Source of the DNA: Lumnitzera littorea
Lineage: Eukaryota > Streptophyta > Magnoliopsida > Myrtales > Combretaceae
NCBI GenBank assembly: GCA_024138015.1
Contig: JAMXBB010000009.1
Coordinates: 41,650,821 to 41,714,820 of the forward strand
DNA: 64,000 nt
Direction: 5' to 3'
Shown here: positions 47,058-58,496 of the stretch, one piece after another
How positions within the stretch are numbered: position 1 is the first letter of the stretch
Layout of the letters: every line of letters begins with the position of its first letter
Position numbers and translations under genes: made by a program
Notes under the pieces: model-generated
What the model saw: the letters and a program-made list of their open reading frames with translations, nothing else
The model's database searches: none
What the model was told of the DNA's origin: nothing

Positions 47058-47451
47058 AAATCTCGAAGAGCTCTATCCTCTACAGATTATCCACTAAACT
47101 AAAATAAATCTCAAGAGATTTATTTTCTTCGAATTATCCACCAAACCAAAACAAATTTCAAAAAGATCTATCCTCTTCGGATTATCCAACAAACCAAAAA
47201 AAATCTCAAAAAGATTTATCCTCTTTAGATTATCCACCAAAATAAAACAAATCTTGAAGAGATCTATTTTCTTCAAATTATCCACCAAACTAAAATAAAT
47301 CTCGAAGAGATCTATCATCTTCAAATTATACACTAAACTAAAACAAATCTTGAAGAGATCTATCCTCTTCGAATTATCTACAAAACCAAAACAAGTTTTT
47401 TTGAAATCTCAAAGAGATCTATCCTCTTCAAATTATTCACCAAACCAAAAC
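47058..47451 (+). repeat. 48-bp minisatellite, eight copies, before the 3' LTR
   Basis: Units start at 47058, 47106, 47153, 47201, 47249, 47297, 47345 and 47404, giving spacings of 48, 47, 48, 48, 48, 48 and 59 bp. The pattern is AAATCTCGAAGAGATCTATC, then CTCTTCGAATTATCCACC, then AAACCAAAAC. Part of each unit (GAAGAGATCTATCCTCTTC) is palindromic. Because 48 is a multiple of three, both strands show artefactual 16-residue repeat frames. The array sits between integrase and 3' LTR. Confidence 0.92.
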
Positions 47452-47479
47452 AAATTAATTTGACCTCCAATGGTTTTTG

Positions 47480-47605
47480 CCCTATCCTTTCAAGATAGGC
47501 CCTTTTAATCATTTGCTCCATCCTTTCAAGATAGGACTCTTATATTTTATCCTATTCTTTCAAGATAGGCATTCCTTTACCCTATCCTTTCAAGACGAGT
47601 TGTTA
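47480..47605 (+). repeat. Second short tandem repeat, about four copies
   Basis: CCTATCCTTTCAAGATAGG recurs at about 47481, 47518, 47551 and 47581, with spacings of 30 to 37 bp and the last copy ending GACGAG. CCTATC and GATAGG can pair, so each unit is a potential small hairpin. It lies directly after the 48-bp array and before the 3' LTR. Confidence 0.85.
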
Positions 47606-47727
47606 TCCTTCATCAAGATAAAACACAGCTTAATTGATCAGTTCAAAGTATGGTTTGGCAAAAATGGCTATCTTTTTTGTCTTTATAGTAAAGTCTTAAT
47701 TGAACTTCACTATAAAGAAGAACAACT

Positions 47728-50130
47728 ATAGATATCTTATTTTTGCCATTTTATTAGTTTTATTAAGCTAAGAAAATAAAAACATAAAAATAAATAAATA
47801 AATAAAATAGTAAAATAATAATAAAAAATTGAAAAAATAATAAAAATGAAATGTCAAGTCCAATTGTATTGAGTCGAGTCGTATCAAGTCAAGTCATATC
47901 AAATCGAGTTGTATGGAGTCGAGTTGAGTCCTTTAGAATCGAATCAAATAATGACGAGTGCTCAATTTAATAAATTTTAAAGTTATTGAAGGATCAAGCT
48001 TCATTAAAAATTTTTGGTGCAGTTTGATATAAAATGGATTTTTTTTCTACTTTATGTTATGCTATAATAAACTTAGGATTTATTAAGTAAACTATTGAGT
48101 TAAATCAAATTGGATCGAATTGGGCTCGAAAAATAGAAAACCCAAATTCAAATAAGTTTTCTAAAAGCTAAGTCATATATCTAAAGGATGATTATTGAAT
48201 CTTCCGTATCTAAGATATAGAAAGATTCAATTGTAGATTTATAAATAGTGAGTTAGCAAGTAACATTTGATATGTTTTTTAATTACATAATTCCTAAACA
48301 TCACTACACGCTGTTGTCCAAAAATAACCCAACACTTAGTTTCCAATATACTTCCCTAATCACTCCATCGCTAGATCACTACACACTTACTATCTTAACA
48401 CTAGCCTCACTTCACACAATATCACCCCACGCACAGAACACACATACACCAAATGCCGACAACCCTTAAACACAACTCACTCTACTGCCAACACGCCAGC
48501 ATAACACACTGAAGATACCCTCACTCTCCTAAACACAAACACTCCTCACTCCACTTAACACTCGGCCTACATACTGCTCCTACAACCGTACGACAACACA
48601 TACAACACAACAGCTATACACTAATACCCCCAGCCCCTACACACCAACACCCACAACACCTGTACACCCCTTTATCATACTATCCTTTACCAAATGTTGA
48701 CAACCCCTAACTGAACATTCACTGCCACACACTCTTAAAGCATTGAGCATAAACACGTCAACATCACCAATCCACATGACCCCCTAATGAACACACATTA
48801 ATCTGTACTTCTCTAATCACCCTGATTTCACACGTCGACCATAAATTGATCAAGCACACTAATCCCACTTTACGCACTGTTGAACACACCTACTCACCGA
48901 ACATATACAGGATCACACGAACACAACACACAACTTAATCCATGACCACGAGCACGACATACGTTGTACATTGTACATACACGATTCAGCTTGTTTAGGT
49001 AAAAAATACTATTTTATTTTATTAGTTAATTTAATTATTTTTACTAATTTTTTTTTTTAGTATAGGTTTTTCTATTATATTTTTTTCATATTGTTTGATT
49101 TTTTTTAGATAGTTTCAATTTTTTTATTCATTTAGTTATATTGCATCTTTTAACAAAAATTGCATTTTTGAAAAATAATGTATCTTTTCTCTAAAATCCA
49201 TATCTTCAAAGAGGATACATATTGAGATACATGTCTTGCATTTAGGATTTAAAAAAGATATATGTCTAGACACGAATTTTAATGTATCTTACAAATGAGA
49301 TTTAGTATGAAGATACATATCTAGATTATATCTCAATAAATCTTGTAGATGAGATTTAGAAAAGATATGTATTTAAAACGTATCTTAATAAATCTTATAT
49401 ATAGGATTTAGAAAAAATATTTTGACACGTAGTGAATTTTTTAAAAAAAGAAATAAATAATCTTAATCGGGATTTAAAAAAAAAGTGATTTAGTTAGTTA
49501 AGATTTTCTTAGATTTGTGAAATTAGATTTTTAGGTTTTTTCAAAAAAAATAATAAATAAATAGTTAAATAAACGTGAACTTAGCTCGATTTTCAAAGTA
49601 AAAAGAATCCGCTTACTAAATATTTTATAAAAATAACTACGTTGGTTTGATTTCGACTAGCGTATATGTAGGCACATTTCGAAGCAATTGTGTAAAAAAT
49701 AAAAAATAAAACATTTTTTCTTTTTCTTGAAATTTGTAATAAAAATAATAATAATTCACTTTATTTATATTATGTATATCTTTACATATTTTAGTAGTTT
49801 TTAGAAAAATATCAAAATAAAGCCCATTAATTGATTTTTTTATTTTTACATTGTAACTTTGTCTTAATAGGTTAGCTCCCAAATCTAGTTTTTCTAGTTA
49901 TTTTTTAAAAAATTATTTTTTATAGAAAATATGTGGATCAGTGACTAAATCAGGGTTTTTCTACCTGGAAACCCTAACTTCATTTTTTTACTAGTTGAAC
50001 TGGTTGATAACTTTAATTTTTAAAATATTTTGTTTAGAAAAACATTTCCTTAATTTAATGTCGAGTAATTTATATTAAGTGGGTTAGGTTTGATATAGAT
50101 TAAATTAAGGAAAACCGAAATAAGACTCGA
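47728..50130 (+). repeat. 3' LTR of the Ogre-like element
   Basis: About 2.40 kb, collinear with the 5' LTR but without its nested solo LTR (the empty site is at about 49395-49405, TATATATAGGATTTAG). It shows the TTTATAAATA box at 48238-48247 and a G-poor zone near 48290-48990. The purine-rich ATAAAGAAGAA at 47712-47722 is a candidate polypurine tract. Confidence 0.85.
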
Positions 50131-50640
50131 CGTACAATAGCCACCTCATGTGAAGCACGATAGGGAGTAGGGATTACCTACCAACAAAGATATGCCGGCT
50201 CCTTGCATATCACTTAAGGGTAAAGCTCGAGTTCGAAGAGATATGGCTTGATTTAGACATGGCCAGGGAGAGTATGATAACGTTGTACCATCACACGAGT
50301 GACATTCTATAGACCTTAGCTAGATCAACGTGGGATACGGTACATACCTTAGATTTAGAGTTGCCTCTACTTCGAGAGCCAAATCCAACATTAGGGTCGA
50401 ATCTAGTTTTGACATGACTCCTGAGTTTCAATGTCATTTAGATCTCATAACTCCACCGACATCTTAAAAGTGGTGTTCAACCTATACACAATCCTCCATG
50501 GGTGAAGGCATCACTTAACTATAGCTGGCCCCTCTAGACGACCTAGTCGCTTGCAAGGATCTTAACGATTTACTGCCTTAACCTATGCAGTCACAAAATA
50601 GCTGAAGGCATTTAGGTCTATCACATACTGTTATAACCTT
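50131..50640 (+). other. Possible continuation of the interrupted PMD/MULE gene
   Basis: Less AT-rich than the LTR and protein-like on the plus strand in places (VKHDREWGLPTNKDMPAPCI, then RDMA and FRHGQGEYDNVVPSHE), but I cannot match it to a known domain. Position suggests the right flank of the insertion site. Confidence 0.3.
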
Positions 50641-53484
50641 CATATGGCATAAGCAACAATAGATAGGTTTTGTAATTTTTTTATATGATTGTATTGATAT
50701 TAAGAAACTACATTTTTTGTATATGTACTTATTATTCGAATCTTAGTTTAGCTTTCATCGAATGTTACAATTTGTGGCATGCTTCTTCTGTCATAGCATG
50801 ACAATTTTCAATTATTTTTTACTATAATTGACTCTTATGATAAATAGATGACCATTCCGTATATGGAGTTTTGTTGTTTTGCCTACTGGTATTGGGAGTT
50901 AATGTTGGAGAACGAAAATGGGATTGTATACTTTGAACTTTTCTATTGATTGTTAGTTTATGTACAATACAATGTATTTTATGTTAAATTTATCATTTCT
51001 CTTGTAATGTGCAGGTGGAAACAAATTAGGGTGTATTTAGTGCATGTGGCTTTAAATTGTACTGAAAGCGCATGCTTGTGCCTTCAATACATATGGAATC
51101 CACTAAAGGCACACATGGTATATATGCCTTCAGTGGGCTAAGTTTTAATATTGATGTATTAAAATATAACAAAAAGTGAAGCACATGCAAAGCATGTGCC
51201 TTTACTATACTAGATTGATAATATTTTTTGCATGAGACTCTTTTTCGTATTATTTTTTGAAAAAGAATCCGTATTAGTATGAAACTTTAAAAGTTGGACA
51301 AATACTATTATGATATATATCACAATTCTATGTTATCTATTATTAATACTAAGGCAATAAATTCATTCAACTACACCATTGAAAACTATATTTAAAACAT
51401 TTTTTTTATGGCCTATGTGTCCATCTCTTAAGCTCTTTCATTATAGTCCTTTTAACTTCTCATAGAAGTCTTTTTACCACAAAGAACCACCTCCCCCCTT
51501 TACACTCTTTTTGTCATGACAATTTCATCTTCTCAACTCATAAACAAAACTACTAAAAGGTTAAAATTCAAAGGCCTATATGGTTACACCTCTCTCTTAT
51601 TAACTGTTCTCTCTCTCTCTTACCCTGATCACCATGAAAAAATAAATTTTATCAAAGCGTTGCCTCCTATATCCTAAAACTATCAATGACTATCACCAAA
51701 AATCGTCACTGGATACTTTACAGTTTTACGTTCCACTCTTCAACTAGAATCACTTGCACTTAACGAATATATCAATTGTAATCTCATGGTTGGATTTGCA
51801 CGCAATGGTATCTTCTAGCACCCTTTGTTGTTTGTCCGTCCAATTCAATTGAATCGTGTGATTGGAGGAATGTTAAGGTTTACAAATAATCAAAGATAGG
51901 AGAGAGAGAGAAAATGAGGCGATAAGGTGGTTTAGGTCTTGTGGCAATCATTTCTCTACTAAGAGCGAGATTTGTCTTTTAGGGTTTTTAATGTGATTTT
52001 GACACATTTGAAATGGTTTGGAGGAAAGAAACATATGGGATTTAGGAAAAATAAAATGTGAATTTTCCGATTTATCTCCTTTCACCATGTTTCCTTTTAA
52101 GTTTTGGTAAAATGTCACAATGCTTTGGATAAAGGGTTTGCTATTTAAAGTGCATTGAGACAAGAAAGATTGTTAAATTATCCTTTTATTGTCTAATTTC
52201 CAAATTTGTGTCATTTTAGAATAAGAAGTAATTGTATTTGTTTAAAAGATTGTTATTTCGGAATAGACAACTTTGCTTTTCCCCCAAATAGATAACTTTG
52301 CTATTTAATTTTACATTTTTTCTGTAACTTTTCAATCTTTATTTAAAAAACTATCTAAAGTTTACATATTTCCTTTTGTGTGTATTTTCATAATAAGATT
52401 GAAGCTTTAATTGACTTTGTTATCTTATTTTTCGCATTTTGTAGGTAAATTTGCAATCTATGTGGAGAAAATCAAGGTAAAACAATAGACTTATACTTAT
52501 TTTCATACTTTTGATTTATCTTTTTTTACTTTCTACGTTTCAAGTAATTACAATAGGAATCCCAAATGAAATTGATGGATATTTCACCTTAGTTCACTAA
52601 TATCTTTGTTGATGGACAACCCCACCTGTGACGTCTTAGTCTTTATCCATGTCATACTGTATAATGGTATCTATTAAAAAGTGTCTTGGGTTATGATATA
52701 CATAACGAAGTTTCTTTCCAAAAGAAACAACTGAATAACCAGTGGACGTGTGTTTTATTCATCATATGTTGTCCTATTCACAAAGTTGTACTGGACTTTC
52801 CAATGCATTTGGCAGCACTTTTCGTAATATCTTTTTCGTATTATTTAGCATTTTCTAAAGTGTTTATATATTTTGGGTTAATGAATTGATATCATCTATT
52901 TTCTCTTTCCTGTGGCTATCTGGGCGTGCGCGTCTCTAAATATAAGGACATATTATATTCATCTTCTTCCTTTTTTCCTCCTTGGAGTGAAGAGTGAAAC
53001 GTATTTACATTTTCTAACATCAATGAGGTAAAATATAAGATGTTGTGAAATTCTAAATTATATTCAATCAAGCAGAAGAAAATTGAGATACAAAATTGTG
53101 TACATACAAGCATTTAAAAAAAAAAAAACAACATGAATAATTCTAAATTTCATACAAGTATTACGTTTTTTTTTTTCCCTTTTAAGTGGTACAACATCCT
53201 TAATTTTTAGCATGCTCATTGTAAATGTAATATTGCATATTCCTTATAACAATTAAGTACATAGAATAATAAGTGTATATTCATGCTATTACTACCTAAA
53301 TCTCCATTTATTATTTGTGATTTAAGTGGAAGATGCAATGAAACACACTAAATTAGTATGAATTACATATGATTGATCAACACAAATGAACATAAATTTT
53401 CAATATGTTTTAGTAAAAATAGTTAATGTTTTGCTTGAATATCTTTTAGCAAAATATTTGAATTTATACCTACCATCTATAGGA
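50641..53484. other. Unassigned intergenic sequence
   Basis: AT-rich, with short CT and GA runs (51601-51625, 51900-51912). The only structure I can point to is the Helitron-like end at 51181-51213. Short frames show no family similarity. Confidence 0.45.
51181..51213 (+). mobile_element. Helitron-like 3' terminus
   Basis: GCACATGC, loop AAA, GCATGTGC form a perfect 8-bp stem. Ten bases follow and then CTAG (51210-51213), matching the Helitron 3' end rule of a hairpin about ten bases before CTRR. The next base is A rather than the T expected at an AT target, and no 5' TC end was identified. Confidence 0.4.
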
Positions 53485-54005
53485 TCTAGCTAATAAAGTA
53501 ATAGGGAGATTAGGCTTTATGTATGACTAATGGCCTACAAAAGAGAATACAATGAGTGGCACTAAGGTGTTACCCGGCATAGCTATCCCAATGCTTAGGC
53601 TAGTGTTTAGTAGTAGAAGGAATGTGAATACTAAGAATGCAGATAGTAGGCTAAGTACACAAAGTGATCAAGTAATTTATCATTGAAAGATAACTTGGTA
53701 TTTATAAAGAAGAGCTACTAAAAGTTAAGAGGCCGTTAGTGGGCAGGTGTCACATCCATAAGTTAAGGGTAGTAGAGTCATGTAATCCAACGTAGTTTGG
53801 ATTTTTAGGAGGTGATTATTGACCTAATCTTTAAGCCTTATCCACTATCTTCTAGCCATTGTAACCTGCAATAACTGGACAAGCCGTGCAAAAGGCTTGA
53901 TCCAAGGTTGACTAGGTGGATAAGAAGGTCAAATCTAAAGAAAGGCATGCTAGGCCACAAGTTCAGGTAGATTGGCATAGGCCGAAGAGGTTCAAGCTCA
54001 AAATA
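53485..54005 (-). repeat. LTR-like fragment (tentative)
   Basis: More complex composition than its flanks, non-coding, with text such as GGTATTTATAAAGAAGAGC near 53698, similar in style to the minus-strand TATA region of the first Tat-like LTR. No partner or ends found. Confidence 0.3.
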
Positions 54006-54844
54006 TTATATCAACAATTTTTATTATGCATTTTATTAGTTGGATGATGGACATTTTTTACACATTTCTTTAATATGCTTTGCTTATTAAAGTTGTTATT
54101 TTGTTTTTGCAGATTTTGTGAATTTAGTTTGAAGAAATGAAATGGAAAATTTTCATTGGATATATCAAGTATCTTTTACTATATTATAGCTGTACATTTA
54201 ATTGTGTGCATATTTTGGATGTTTTACAAGTATTATAGAGTCTAAGCTTTCTTAGAATTCACTATATCTGTAGGCAATGATAGTGACACCATTATAAAGG
54301 GCTATACTTCGTACATAAGATATGATATTACAAATATTTTGTATTGTCCATGACAATTAAGACATAGTCTTCTTTTAGGGCATTTTTTTACTTAATTTTG
54401 TAATTATTTTTTGAAACATGAGGGTCATCTATGCAATTGTGGTCCACATTATGCAATATTAATGAAAGCCATAATTTTAACATTTTATACAATTCATTTC
54501 TAATGGTATATTGTGGGTGTTTAATACGTTAAATATTTCTCTTTTTTGAGAAAGAAAGGTAATACTTATAATAAAGCTTTTATTTGATATTATTTTGGAT
54601 AACCATATATCCACATTATGGTTATAAAAAATATAAGGAAAGAAAATCACTATATGAAAAAACAACATATCTAATAGAAAAGAAATTAATCAATAAAGGG
54701 AAAAAACTATTCAAAAGAAAAAAAGAAAAAAAAAAAGAAAGCATATGATGAAGATATATAGTTATGTGACGATGTAATTTTTAAAAATAAATGGTCATAT
54801 AAAAGGTGGAAATTATCATTTGTTGCTATAGATTACTACTATGG

Positions 54845-55784
54845 GGTGTTCATTTCACTAAATGGAATCAAAGGAATGCAATCACAATTACCATGGAATG
54901 GAATAACCTCATAATAGCTTATTATTTTGCTTGGTTGAACAAAAAGCCATTTAAAGAATAAACCTGCAATAAAAGCTAAAAGACCATCTTACCCTTAACA
55001 ACTAATAAACCTAAATAAGAAGGAAAAGAAAAAAAAAACACTATAACCCTTCTTGTTTGGTAACGAATGCAACACTTCATAAACACTAATAATGGCCTTT
55101 TAGCTTTCGACAAACAAACTAGAGCACCACTTTCGTTGAACAAACTAAAGCACCATCAATTGATGAACAAACCAAATCAATATTGATGAACATGCCAAAT
55201 CTACAAACATTGACGAACAAATCACAACATGCATCACTTTCAACAACTAAACTAGATTTGCACTTTCTTTTTATAGGTAGTTAGGTATAGGTTTGGTGGG
55301 TGGGTTTGGTGACTATCTACCACCTTCTTCTTTGGTGGAGTAGAAACAGATCGAACATAAATAGATAAGATGCAATAAAGAGAGGAAGAAAGCTTGAATA
55401 GAGAGAACATATCAAAGTGAGAGAGAGAAGAAAGCTAAAAAAGAGAGAATAGATCGAAGACAAATTGAGAATAAGAAAGCGAAGGAAGGTGGTATAGGTG
55501 GCCTTGGTAGGTAGTTGATGGCTATGGTGCAATGGTGGCTAGTAACAATGGTAGTAGCAATGGTGAGTAGTGGTAGGTGTGTGGTGGAGTTATGATGGTG
55601 TTATATTAAAATTGGACAAGTAATGAGAGTAATATTTGCATGAAATCCTAATTCTTTTATCTATCAGGGAATCTCGATTCCTTGTTTTGAATAATTGTGA
55701 TTCCATGATAATTGCAATTCATTGAAAGTGAACAAGGTAATAAAAAGGTAATGAATGGATTCCATTCCCCTAAGAAAATGCACC
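54845..55784. mobile_element. 0.94-kb non-autonomous TIR element
   Basis: The left end GGTGTTCATTTCACTAAATG and the reverse complement of the right end GGTGCATTTTCTTAGGGGAA, both followed by TGGAATC, match through about 26 bp. GGAATC/GATTCC motifs recur inside both ends. No transposase is encoded; the open frame 55317-55532 lies in a purine-rich interior. Termini resemble PIF/Harbinger-type MITEs, but a 3-bp target duplication is not evident. Confidence 0.55.
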
Positions 55785-56334
55785 ATTGAGGCTAACCCTC
55801 ATGCTTCTTATGTTGGCTATTGCAAGTTGTTAAATGTATAGCTAAGAAGTTTTCTAATAGACAAATATACATATATAGCTTCTTCTTTTTTCTTTTTTTT
55901 GAGTGGATATTGAGAGAGTTTTGGATGTAATTTTTCTATTCATACATAATAGGGTATAATTAAAACATAAATAGATGCATATAGCATTTGTGGTTGAGAA
56001 TGGTTTTTATTTTTAAATATACATACAGTTTGCACATCTATTAATATTTTTCAAATGAAATAATTCCATTTAAAAAGAATTACCATCTTTCAAAATAAAA
56101 GAGTCACAAATCATGAATAGGCACAATAATAAAAGAGTTAGTAATAAAGACACCGTTTGGGAAATTAAAAAAAAAAAAAAGAAAAGAAAAGAAAGGGGCT
56201 GATAGAGACAACTTTGTAATCATTATTATAATTTATGTATTGAATTCTTTTCTTATCAAAGAAATTATATTGAATCTCTTTTGAGACTGTCAGAAGAATA
56301 CGTAAGAAATTAAAATCTGAAGCCTTCTCTTGCA

Positions 56335-56367
56335 ATGAAGGCATGCACAGAAGTCTCCACGATGTAA
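56335..56367 (+). promoter_or_regulatory. Short upstream ORF overlapping the PPR start codon
   Basis: ATG at 56335 opens a 10-codon frame ending TAA at 56365-56367, out of frame with and overlapping the main ATG at 56343. If the mRNA begins upstream, scanning ribosomes would meet this ATG first. Confidence 0.4.
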
Positions 56368-58496
56368 CCCTCAACATCCCCACCATCTCAAACATAGTCT
56401 CCATACTACGTGCACCCCTCCCATTGACCAATTATCACCGCCCATGCATTTCCACCCACGCTCCCGATCTCTACTCTTCACTCATAACGCAATGCACGGT
56501 GACAAAATCCTTAACAGACACCCAAAAAATCCACGCGCACCTTGTAAAATCCGGGCATTTCTCTGTTTATCTTGGGGACAAAATGGTTGATGGGTACCTG
56601 AAATGCGGCAGTATTTTGTATGCTCGTAAATTGTTCGACGAAATGCCCCAGAGGCATATAGTTACATGGAACTCCTTGATTGCTTCTTATATAAGTAATG
56701 AGAGAAGCGGAGAGGCTGTTAAGCTTTATTCTAGAATGGTGGGTCAGGAGGGCGTGTCCCCTGATGAGTACACGCTTTCCAGTATTTTCAAGGCTTTTGC
56801 TGGCTTGGGTCTTGTACTTGAAGGTAAATGTGTTCACTGTCAGGCAATTGTTTGGGGTTTGGAGATTTCAAATATGTTTGTTGGTAGTGCGCTCGTTGAT
56901 ATGTACGCTAAGTTTGGAAATATGAGGGATGCGGAACTGGTGTGTTGTCGGGTTAAGGATCAAGATGTTGTGTTGCTTACTGCATTGATTGTTGGTTACA
57001 CACAACATGGCAATGATGTTGGTGCTTTAGAAGTATTTTTGGATATGACTAGGAAGGGAATTGAGGTTAATGAGTTTACTTTTGCGAGTATTTTGATTAG
57101 TAGTGGGAATTTAGGGGATGTTACTATTGGTAGGATGATCCATGGTCTTATGGTTAAGTCTGGTTTTGTCTCAGTCATTGCGTCTCATACTTCATTACTT
57201 ACAATGTATTCAAAATGTGGGATGGTAGATGATTCTTTCACAGTGTTCAGGGAATTGGGTAACCCAAATCAGGTGACTTGGACATCTCTCATAACTGGTC
57301 TTGTGCAGAATGATAGGGAAGAGATTGCCATGTTGCAATTTAGGAAAATGTTACGTAACTCAACAACTCCGAATTCCTTTACACTATCAAGTGTTCTTCG
57401 GGGATGTGCAAGTCTTGCCATGCTTGAAACAGGAAGACAAATCCATGCAATTATAACAAAACAGGGATTGGATAAAAATAGATTTGTTGGGGCAGGGTTG
57501 ATTGATTTTTATGGAAAATGCGGTACTGTGGAGCAGGCGAGATCAGTTTTTGATATGTTAACCGAAATTGATACTGTGTGTATGAATTCAATGATATACA
57601 GCTATGCCTTGAATGGTTCTGGACATGAAGCACTTGGATTGTATGAGAAGATGAAGGATTTGGACCTTGAACAAAATGATGTGACATTTTTAAGCATTCT
57701 TTTAGCATGCAACAATGCAGGCATGGTTGAGAAAGGCCATAGAATTTTCTCATACTTAAAACACAACAGTAATGTTCAATTGTCAGGAGATCATTATGCA
57801 TGCATGGTTGACTTGCTTGGAAAATCTGGAAGACTTGAGGAGGCAGAAACATTGGTAAATGAAGCAAAAAATACCGATGTGGTTTTATGGAGGACACTGC
57901 TTAGCGCATGTCGGACTCATGGAGAAGTAAAAATGGCAGAGAGAATGATGGATAAAGTGCTAGAGCTTGCACCTGGTGATGAAGGAACTCATGTTTTGTT
58001 ATCAAATCTTTATGCCTCTACTTGCAATTGGAGCCAAGTTATTGAGATGAAGAGTACAATGAGGGGCATGAGACTGAAGAAACAGCCTGCCATGAGCTGG
58101 GTTGAGATTGATAGAGAAATCCATACTTTTATGGCTGGTGATCTGTCCCATCCAGAATCAGGAGAGATTATCCAGATGCTGGGGAAACTGATCGAGAGGG
58201 TTAAAGTCCTTGGTTACGTCCCTGACACTAAATATGTTTTACAGGATATTGAGGAAGAGAAAAAGGAGAGATCTTTGTATTACCATAGTGAGAAGCTAGC
58301 CATAGCTTTTACATTATGTAGAGCTAGGGATAAAACTACAAATATTAGGATTCTTAAGAACCTTAGAGTCTGTGGAGACTGTCACAATTGGATAAAGTTT
58401 GTGTCTATTGCTGTTGGACGGGAAATTATAGCTAGAGATTCGAAAAGGTTTCATCATTTTAAGGATGGTTTGTGTACATGTGGCGATTATTGGTAA
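56343..58496 (+). CDS. PPR-DYW protein, probable organelle RNA-editing factor
   Basis: Intact single-exon gene of 717 codons. The first 40 residues (MHRSLHDVTLNIP...) are poor in acidic residues and rich in Ser/Thr/Pro/Arg, consistent with an organelle presequence. About fourteen PLS-class PPR repeats cover residues 45-515 (for example YARKLFDEMPQRHIVTWNSL, FVGSALVDMYAKFGNMRDAE, QVTWTSLITGLVQNDREEIA). The E/E+ region runs from about 516 to 620 and contains SWVEI at 585 and the PG box LGYVPDT at 623. The DYW deaminase-like domain ends the protein: HSE at 648-650, CGDCH at 677-681, HH at 704-705, and the last residues CTCGDYW. These are the zinc ligands and catalytic Glu. Such proteins bind organelle transcripts and convert C to U. 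It resembles Arabidopsis At5g65570 as I remember it; the target site cannot be told from sequence. No stops or shifts. Confidence 0.95.
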   Translation: MHRSLHDVTLNIPTISNIVSILRAPLPLTNYHRPCISTHAPDLYSSLITQCTVTKSLTDTQKIHAHLVKSGHFSVYLGDKMVDGYLKCGSILYARKLFDEMPQRHIVTWNSLIASYISNERSGEAVKLYSRMVGQEGVSPDEYTLSSIFKAFAGLGLVLEGKCVHCQAIVWGLEISNMFVGSALVDMYAKFGNMRDAELVCCRVKDQDVVLLTALIVGYTQHGNDVGALEVFLDMTRKGIEVNEFTFASILISSGNLGDVTIGRMIHGLMVKSGFVSVIASHTSLLTMYSKCGMVDDSFTVFRELGNPNQVTWTSLITGLVQNDREEIAMLQFRKMLRNSTTPNSFTLSSVLRGCASLAMLETGRQIHAIITKQGLDKNRFVGAGLIDFYGKCGTVEQARSVFDMLTEIDTVCMNSMIYSYALNGSGHEALGLYEKMKDLDLEQNDVTFLSILLACNNAGMVEKGHRIFSYLKHNSNVQLSGDHYACMVDLLGKSGRLEEAETLVNEAKNTDVVLWRTLLSACRTHGEVKMAERMMDKVLELAPGDEGTHVLLSNLYASTCNWSQVIEMKSTMRGMRLKKQPAMSWVEIDREIHTFMAGDLSHPESGEIIQMLGKLIERVKVLGYVPDTKYVLQDIEEEKKERSLYYHSEKLAIAFTLCRARDKTTNIRILKNLRVCGDCHNWIKFVSIAVGREIIARDSKRFHHFKDGLCTCGDYW

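Larger units (their letters stand above)
32652..50130 (+). mobile_element. Ogre/Tat-type Ty3/gypsy retrotransposon with extra 5' ORF
   Basis: This element of about 17.5 kb has LTRs at 32652-36950 and 47728-50130 and a primer-binding site at 36958. It then carries an extra ORF before gag, gag, protease, RT, RNase H, archaeal-type RNase H, integrase and a repeat-rich 3' region. An extra ORF upstream of gag, dual RNase H and multi-kilobase LTRs are recognised traits of Ogre-like Tat elements. LTR ends are TGTAAACACC...GGCTCA (5') and TATAGATATC...GACTCGA (3', first G decayed). Target duplications could not be found (GGCAG left, CGTAC right). The coding region is broken by stops and one RT catalytic change. 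Confidence 0.85.

Noticed and set aside
47094..47333. Open frame on the minus strand with a 16-residue repeat, looking like a repeat protein
   Set aside because: It is produced by the 48-bp minisatellite, whose unit is a multiple of three; no start context or family similarity.
56165..57897. Minus-strand and alternative-frame ORFs overlapping the PPR gene
   Set aside because: They are shadows of the intact 717-codon gene.
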